Source: JADFOB01 sp964651325 (GTDB taxonomy: Bacteria; Planctomycetota; Phycisphaerae; UBA1845). Taken from it: DNA of 11,274 nt. The stretch is taken from NCBI GenBank assembly GCA_964651325.1, contig CAZYXP010000124.1, forward strand, positions 1 through 11,274, in the 5' to 3' direction. The translations under genes were made by a program, and so were the position numbers. Within the stretch, counting starts at the first letter, position 1. Each line of letters begins with the position of its first letter. The notes under the pieces were generated by a model. That model was not told where the DNA came from, did not search any database, and saw only the letters and a program-made list of their open reading frames with translations. This document shows positions 6,928-11,274 of this stretch, piece after piece.

Positions 6928-7386
6928 CTACGTCGGCTTGAAACGCAGCGCCAACGCCGCACCCGCACCGGCCAGCAAAATACCAACGTAGAACCAGATC
7001 TTCGGCGGCGACGAGGGTCGGCTCCAAGCCATGGATACGAGCGTGTTGACAATCGGCGCGCCGGCAAACACCAGCGGCGCCACAGTCAGCGGCTTGCCAC
7101 CGGCCTTCATGGCAAACACGATCCCAATCGCGCCAATCGCCCCGAGGATTCCGGCCGTCGTGGAAATGCCCATGGCCTTCGTCGGAAATACCAGCGGCTC
7201 GGCCTTGGCGGTGACCAGGTAGAGCAGCGTCAGCGCGGCCACGATGAGGTAGGCCAGCCCTACAAACAAGAACGCGCGCAGCGCGCTATTCTTGTCGCCA
7301 AACGCCATCTGCCCGTGGTGCAAGGTCGGGACGTAGGCGCCCCAACACAGAATCGTACAAATCACCCATACGCCCCAAAGTTTCAT
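6928..7386 (-). CDS. Small multispanning membrane protein, EamA-like half-transporter
   Basis: The 152-residue product is almost entirely hydrophobic, with about five predicted membrane segments near residues 3-23, 37-59, 72-93, 99-120 and 130-148. The pattern G-A-I-G-A-I-G-I-V-F at 82-91 followed by G-G-K-P and A-P-L-V-F-A-G-A-P-I-V-N-T-L at 103-116 resembles one half of EamA/DMT drug-metabolite transporters. Those have ten segments, so this protein may work as a dimer if the resemblance is real. The substrate is unknown. ATG at 7386 is chosen over ATG 7392 because AGGAG lies six bases upstream of it, whereas it directly abuts the earlier ATG. The secreted propeller follows closely downstream, hinting at a membrane plus periplasmic partnership. 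A 210-bp gap upstream suggests its own promoter. Confidence 0.72.
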   Translation of the reverse strand: MKLWGVWVICTILCWGAYVPTLHHGQMAFGDKNSALRAFLFVGLAYLIVAALTLLYLVTAKAEPLVFPTKAMGISTTAGILGAIGAIGIVFAMKAGGKPLTVAPLVFAGAPIVNTLVSMAWSRPSSPPKIWFYVGILLAGAGAALALRFKPT

Positions 7387-7495
7387 CAGCATCTCCTGCG
7401 TCTAACCTGTGATCGCCCCTAAGGGCAAGGCCCGTCCGCCCGCTTAGCATTCCAAGGCCTAGTGTGGTGATTCAGAATTGCGGAAGCATATTCCG

Positions 7496-7569
7496 ATCCG
7501 AACCGCGCCCGTCAGGAAGCGGCTTGACCGATGCAACCACCGCCACTCCCTTACGGTCGGGGTTCGGAT
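7496..7569. repeat. Inverted-repeat element ATCCGAACC...GGTTCGGAT
   Basis: Perfect 9-bp arms at 7496-7504 and 7561-7569 enclose a 56-base interior, which contains a second inverted pair, GACCG (7526-7530) and CGGTC (7554-7558). A small hairpin CGGAA-gcata-TTCCG lies just to the left (7481-7495). The element starts 28 bases past the thioesterase stop codon, at the end of the long operon, and upstream of the EamA-like gene. It could end transcription or be a dispersed repeat; no T-tract is present. Confidence 0.5.
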
Positions 7570-7596
7570 AAGAAACCGACTGCTTGAATCGCTACG

Positions 7597-8007
7597 CTAG
7601 CCTCCACTCAACTTATCTCTCAGGGTTTTCGGAATCGCAACCGGTGAAAACGTCCCGCCGCCCCACTGACAGCAAACGGCCTTGGCCGTACCGGAGGCGG
7701 TTTTCTCCGACCCCTTGAAAAAATCCACTGTATAAGTAACCGACTTATCCCCAATCTCAGACACGCGCAGTCGCACCTCCACCTCGTCCTCAAAACGCAA
7801 TGGCGCGAAATATTCGCACTTGACTGAAACGCGAGGCCAGCTCACGTCGGCGCAATCGGTCACGGACACCACACTCTCGCCCAGGCTTCGCCAAAACGCG
7901 TGCTCCACTTCCTCCATGATCCGAAAGTAGTTCGAAAAATGCATCACGCCCGCCATGTCCGTCTCGGCGAATTGAACGAGGCGCGTCATACGAAACGAAT
8001 CCTGCAT
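7597..8007 (-). CDS. Hot-dog fold acyl-CoA thioesterase (4HBT / YbgC-like)
   Basis: The 136-residue product has the normal length and layout of the 4-hydroxybenzoyl-CoA thioesterase family. The active-site segment reads Q-F-A-E-T-D-M-A-G-V-M-H-F-S-N-Y at residues 12-27, with catalytic Asp17, His23 and Tyr27 in the family spacing D-x5-H-x3-Y. Such enzymes hydrolyse acyl-CoA or acyl-carrier thioesters in the cytosol; acyl specificity cannot be read from sequence. The frame extends to TTG 8040, four bases past the symporter stop, but ATG 8007 is preferred because GGAG lies eight bases upstream and the extension has no family counterpart. It is the last gene of the flavoprotein-DUF3311-symporter operon, 37 bases after the symporter stop, which suggests it serves the same pathway. 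Confidence 0.88.
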   Translation of the reverse strand: MQDSFRMTRLVQFAETDMAGVMHFSNYFRIMEEVEHAFWRSLGESVVSVTDCADVSWPRVSVKCEYFAPLRFEDEVEVRLRVSEIGDKSVTYTVDFFKGSEKTASGTAKAVCCQWGGGTFSPVAIPKTLRDKLSGG

Positions 8008-8044
8008 CGCTTGGGCTCCATCCGACGCGCACGGCGCCAACGAC

Positions 8045-9667
8045 TCACACCACGAAGAACTTTTCCACCGTTTTTCGGCTCGGCGGCGTGGTCATCAAGG
8101 ATACCACGACGAGTGCAAGTGCCGAGGCCGCACAGATCGTGGCCACCGGCATCATGCCCCAAAAAAGAAAGTCGCGATTGGCCCCATAACCGGATTCGCG
8201 GAACAACCATAGCCAGCTTCCCGCAACCGCCAGGATCGAGGCATATGCGCCTAACCGAGTCGCGCGACGCCAATAGAGCGCGCCCACCACCAGGGGAAAC
8301 AAACCGGCGAATCCCGAAAAACACCAGACCCCCATGGTGAACACGCCGCGAGTGCCTTGCAGCTTCAATGCGAGCAGGTAGGTGACCAACACAATGGCCA
8401 CCACGAAGAACCGGCCGATCAGGACCTTCTGTCGATCGTCCAGCGAATCCTTCGCCATGTAGTGGGCGACGATGTCGTTCGTAAAAATGCTGCCGAGGCA
8501 GAGAAACTGCGAATCGAGGCTCGACATGATCGCCGCGAGTATGCCCGCGGTCAAAAGCCCTCCCACTACGGGATTGGTTAGCTTTTTCACCATGACCGCG
8601 AGCACCGCGTTGACATTGGCGAAGTCTGGGGGGATGACCGGTTTGCCGCCCACGATGGCCGACGTCGCCCACACGCCCAACAACACACACGGCACCCAGA
8701 CGAGCATAATCAGCAGCGGATGGGCGATGATTGAGAGCTTGAACGATTGCGCGGATCGGGCCGTCAGCCAATGTTGAAACAGGTGCGGAAACATGCCCAC
8801 GCTTAGCGGAATAAACAGGTACGTAAAGAACTGAAGCTGCGTGATGCGCACGGGCTTCATCGGCTTGATCACGGCGGCGGCGGAATCTAGCTCCCATTCG
8901 GCGAGCTTCTGCTGATAGCGCGCCGTGTCCTCGGCTGTGACGGCTCGCGCGAGCTTGGTGGGGTTGTGCTCCTGCACCATCGCCGTCGCGTTCTTTATGC
9001 CGCCCAGTTCAGAGGCGATCAGCGTGAACGTCACGATGCCGAGGACAATGAATACGATCGTCTGAAAAGCATTGGCCCAGGCCGTGCCACGAACGCCGCC
9101 CAAAAAAACGTAGACCAGCACGACCAGGCAAATCACCGCCGCACCGAGCCAGAAAGGCACGCCGCCGGCCGTTGCGGCAAACGCAGCGGGAAACGCCCCC
9201 CGGGTCACCTTTTCGACCACCGTGCCGGCGCTGAGCACGCCGATCAATAGGTAGGGAATGACCAGACCGACGAGCACGGGAAAAAGTAGCAGGCCAATCC
9301 CGTTGGATTCAAATCGATCTCGGAAGAACTGAATCTGAGTGACGTACCCATGCCGCTTGCCCAACGACCAAAGCCGAATGCCGATGAAGAAGAAACAAGC
9401 CGAATGGATAATCCCCGCCCAAGAGGCCATCTTGCCGTACACACCAATGCCCGATTTGAAAGCGGCGCCGCTGCTGCCGACGATGGCGAATGCCGTCATG
9501 GTCGTGCCGAAAAGGGACATTAGCAACAGGAACGAGCCGATCCCGCGCGAGGCGAGGAAATAGTCCGAGGCCGTCCCCTTGAAGTAGCGGCTGCTGCACA
9601 GGCCCAAGCCCAGCAGCAGGAGCAGGTAGCCCGCCACCACGGCAATGCCGATCGTACCCGGATTCAT
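8045..9667 (-). CDS. Sodium:solute symporter (SSF family)
   Basis: The 540-residue product is a complete SSF-family transporter with about 13 hydrophobic segments. Diagnostic features are D-Y-F-L-A-S-R at 35-41 after the first helix, the S-L-F-G-T-T-M-T-A-F helix at 51-60, and the family signature G-L-L-T-A-G-I-L-A-A-I-M-S-S-L-D-S at 370-386, whose serines 382-383 match the sodium-site region of SSF helix 8. Such proteins import solutes (amino acids, carboxylates, sugars, vitamins) with sodium; the substrate is not predictable here. A charged hydrophilic loop at about 225-274 is fairly long. The start at 9667 has GGAGG seven bases upstream, and its ATG overlaps the DUF3311 stop in ATGA. DUF3311 proteins are commonly encoded beside SSF symporters, which supports the pairing as a two-part transporter. 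Confidence 0.92.
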   Translation of the reverse strand: MNPGTIGIAVVAGYLLLLLGLGLCSSRYFKGTASDYFLASRGIGSFLLLMSLFGTTMTAFAIVGSSGAAFKSGIGVYGKMASWAGIIHSACFFFIGIRLWSLGKRHGYVTQIQFFRDRFESNGIGLLLFPVLVGLVIPYLLIGVLSAGTVVEKVTRGAFPAAFAATAGGVPFWLGAAVICLVVLVYVFLGGVRGTAWANAFQTIVFIVLGIVTFTLIASELGGIKNATAMVQEHNPTKLARAVTAEDTARYQQKLAEWELDSAAAVIKPMKPVRITQLQFFTYLFIPLSVGMFPHLFQHWLTARSAQSFKLSIIAHPLLIMLVWVPCVLLGVWATSAIVGGKPVIPPDFANVNAVLAVMVKKLTNPVVGGLLTAGILAAIMSSLDSQFLCLGSIFTNDIVAHYMAKDSLDDRQKVLIGRFFVVAIVLVTYLLALKLQGTRGVFTMGVWCFSGFAGLFPLVVGALYWRRATRLGAYASILAVAGSWLWLFRESGYGANRDFLFWGMMPVATICAASALALVVVSLMTTPPSRKTVEKFFVV

Positions 9668-9894
9668 GCCCGATCCTCCGTCGAAGTCCCGTCGGAAGCA
9701 TCCGGGAGACCCTCGGGCCAACAATACTTGACCGCCAACGCCCAGAGAATGGCCGCGGCCAGGGAAATGCCGGCATGGTAGGCCAGTCCGACCGGCATGA
9801 ATCCCAACACGATCGTCTGATGATCGCCCCACCACCAGAAATCCTGATGGGCTGCGGCCAGCAGTACAATGAGCGTAAAGATGAGTATCTTCAT
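9664..9894 (-). CDS. DUF3311-type small membrane protein, symporter partner
   Basis: This 76-residue protein has two hydrophobic segments (about 1-15 and 36-56) joined by an aromatic loop H-Q-D-F-W-W-W-G at 16-23, then a conserved-looking Trp59 and a polar acidic tail. The size, the segment layout and the position directly before an SSF symporter match DUF3311 proteins, presumed accessory subunits of those transporters; the match is by pattern and context, since the family is weakly conserved. The frame stays open 17 codons upstream within the flavoprotein gene, but ATG 9894 is chosen because it overlaps the flavoprotein stop (ATGA) and begins the hydrophobic segment. There is no strong ribosome site, so it probably depends on translational coupling. 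Its own stop overlaps the symporter start by four bases. Confidence 0.75.
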   Translation of the reverse strand: MKILIFTLIVLLAAAHQDFWWWGDHQTIVLGFMPVGLAYHAGISLAAAILWALAVKYCWPEGLPDASDGTSTEDRA

Positions 9895-11174
9895 TCTTGA
9901 GCTGTTTCCCATTCCAAAGTCTTGGGGTCCGGCAACGGGGTCCAATGGTTCATGGCGCCGAACATCCTACCCACTTCGGGGTCGAACACATCGCCGATGA
10001 GCATGCGGACGAGATGATCGCGGTATTCGGGGTGTTTGGCAAGAAAGCGCCCGACGCTGAACTCGGGATCGTAAAAGGCATAAACCAGGTTTCTCAAGAG
10101 ATCCATGCCTCGCACCAGCTCTTGCCCAAACCGGCCCAGCCGTTGCTCGCCGACGTCGTCGGCGCGCAACGCGTCGTCTATGGCGTCGGCCGCAAGTTCG
10201 CCGCTCTTGAGCGCCAGGAACACACCGGAGGAGTAAACGGGATCGATGAATGCGAAGGCGTCGCCGATCAGCACCCATCCGTGGCCCGCGATGCGCTTGG
10301 CCGAATACGAGAAATCCTTGGTCACGCGGACGTCGGCGATGCGGCGCGCGCCGTCGAGCCGTTTGCGCATGCCGGGGCACCGATCAACGGCATTCTCAAA
10401 CACCGCCAGCGGCTTGTCGCCGGCGCCGGAAAAGAGAATCGCGGGCGGCCCGACCAGGCCCACGCTTGTGATATCGTTGTTCAGCGGGATGGACCAGAAC
10501 CAGCTCTTGCGGCCTTCGGCGCTGATGATCATGGTCGCGCCCGCATTGCGGCCTTCGTCGCGATAAGCGTTCTTGTAATAAGTGTAGATGGAGCCGTTGT
10601 GGAGTTGGGCGTCGGGCTTGTGCAGGCTGAGCTGTTTGCTGAGCAGCGCGCGATCGCCGCTCGCGTCGATCACGACCTTCGCGCCTACCTCCACGAACCG
10701 CGTACCGATGGCCAGCCGCACGCCCCGCGCACGATCCCCCTCCATCAGCACGCGCTCGACGCTCGCGCCCTCGCACACCTCGGCGCCGTGGGCGCGCGCG
10801 TTGTTGAGCATCATCAGATCGAAGCAATCCCGCGGCACCTGCCACGTCCGCGACCACTCGCCGGGGTCCCGATCGGTGAAAAAGTAGGGCTCGGAATCCT
10901 TGCCGGACGCACTGACGAACTGCACGCTTTCCTTCGTGGGGAAGTCGGACTCTTTCATTTGTTCGAGCAAGCCGAGCCGCTTGAGCGTGTGGTACGTCTG
11001 CGGCATGAGCGATTCGCCAATGTGGTAGCGCGGGAAACGCGCTCGCTCCAGCACCAGCGTCGCACGACCATGATCGGCCAACAGGGTCGCGGCCGTCGCC
11101 CCCGCAGGTCCGCCGCCGATGACGATGCAATCGTATTGGGTTTGACCAGGCATCACGCCGCCGAGATGGATCAA
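9891..11174 (-). CDS. FAD-dependent oxidoreductase, tryptophan-halogenase/geranylgeranyl-reductase type
   Basis: The 427-residue product is a flavoprotein of the PHBH-like class. The FAD-binding G-G-G-P-A-G lies at 20-25 and G-D-A at 304-306. F-P-R-Y-H-I-G-E-S-L-M-P at 47-58 is the segment shared by geranylgeranyl reductases and halogenases of the CmlS/PltA type. W-F-W-S-I-P at 225-230 fits the halogenase W-x-W-x-I-P motif, F-I-D-P-V-Y-S-S-G at 309-317 fits the halogenase F-x-x-P-x-x-S-x-G motif, and Lys81 is placed like the halogenase catalytic lysine. It may chlorinate a substrate, or be a halogenase-like monooxygenase or reductase; the motifs alone do not decide. TTG 11174 is used because AAGGA lies eight bases upstream and it overlaps the preceding stop (TTGA). 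ATG 11153, which lacks a ribosome site, is the alternative. Confidence 0.85.
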   Translation of the reverse strand: MIHLGGVMPGQTQYDCIVIGGGPAGATAATLLADHGRATLVLERARFPRYHIGESLMPQTYHTLKRLGLLEQMKESDFPTKESVQFVSASGKDSEPYFFTDRDPGEWSRTWQVPRDCFDLMMLNNARAHGAEVCEGASVERVLMEGDRARGVRLAIGTRFVEVGAKVVIDASGDRALLSKQLSLHKPDAQLHNGSIYTYYKNAYRDEGRNAGATMIISAEGRKSWFWSIPLNNDITSVGLVGPPAILFSGAGDKPLAVFENAVDRCPGMRKRLDGARRIADVRVTKDFSYSAKRIAGHGWVLIGDAFAFIDPVYSSGVFLALKSGELAADAIDDALRADDVGEQRLGRFGQELVRGMDLLRNLVYAFYDPEFSVGRFLAKHPEYRDHLVRMLIGDVFDPEVGRMFGAMNHWTPLPDPKTLEWETAQE

Positions 11175-11274
11175 CCCGCTATTCCTTTCGCAGATCCGCG
11201 CGAAGCCGCCTTTTGGTCCGTTACGATTTCCAGCAAGTCGATGGCCGGGTGATCGTTACAGTAGATTCTGCCTA
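11171..11274 (-). CDS. C-terminal tail of an unidentified upstream gene (partial)
   Basis: On the minus strand a frame is open from the window edge and ends in TGA at 11173-11171, giving about 34 residues, including H-P-A-I-D-L-L-E-I-V-T-D near the middle and a glycine/alanine-rich end. Its stop codon overlaps the flavoprotein TTG start in TTGA, the same overlap type seen at the next two junctions. That, and ordinary GC-rich third positions, suggest a real gene. The tail is too short to assign a family, and I do not recognise it. It could instead be a chance open frame in upstream leader DNA. Confidence 0.5.
   Translation of the reverse strand, partial: GRIYCNDHPAIDLLEIVTDQKAASRGSAKGIAG

Noticed and set aside
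6256..7422. 388-codon plus-strand open frame
   Set aside because: It lies opposite the secreted propeller and EamA-like genes, spans the gap between them and reads as low-complexity Arg/His-rich sequence.
7393..7440. Possible minus-strand promoter TTGCCC / TTAGAC for the EamA-like gene
   Set aside because: Spacing of 17 fits, but the -10 candidate matches only two of six consensus bases.
9897..11252. 451-codon plus-strand open frame opposite the flavoprotein gene
   Set aside because: It is the antisense of a gene with clear FAD and halogenase-type motifs; the translation is rich in His, Arg and Ala with no recognisable domain, as expected for a mirror frame in GC-rich coding DNA.

Overview
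The window is a GC-rich bacterial chromosome segment, gene-dense and mostly transcribed from the minus strand. The best lineage guess is Planctomycetes-like. The reasons are two PQQ-type beta-propeller proteins opening with W-x-x-W-G/R-G-type motifs, a DUF3311 plus SSF symporter pair, SSF and FAD-reductase families common in that group, and intergenic DNA filled with short palindromes and a 7-bp tandem repeat. This is inference from gene style; there is no rRNA, tRNA or other marker to confirm it.

Layout from left to right. Bases 1-1023 (minus) encode an aminoglycoside-phosphotransferase-fold kinase whose C-terminal end runs off the window. A palindrome-rich gap (1024-1350) separates it from the only plus-strand gene, an HD-domain hydrolase (1351-1926). 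That gene converges on a two-gene minus-strand unit, ygfZ-like (3867-2791) followed by a short-chain dehydrogenase (2761-2057). Next come two PQQ-like beta-propeller genes, a lipoprotein (5311-3992) and a secreted form (about 6867-5722), with a 410-bp repeat-rich gap between them. Just upstream of the second propeller is a small multispanning, EamA-like membrane protein (7386-6928).

The right third is a tight minus-strand operon read from 11274 down to 7597: the tail of an unidentified gene, a flavoprotein of the tryptophan-halogenase/geranylgeranyl-reductase type, a DUF3311 small membrane protein, a sodium:solute symporter and a hot-dog thioesterase. The first four genes are joined by three successive 4-nt start/stop overlaps (TTGA, ATGA, ATGA), so translational coupling is likely. 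The flavoprotein carries the W-x-W-x-I-P motif and a candidate catalytic lysine seen in FADH2-dependent halogenases, making it the most interesting enzyme here. Its partnership with a thioesterase and a transporter suggests a small-molecule pathway that continues beyond the right edge.

No CRISPR array, integrase, transposase, rRNA or tRNA was seen. Several short structured repeats are described individually. Two of them share TGTAG...CTACA ends and flank the HD gene.
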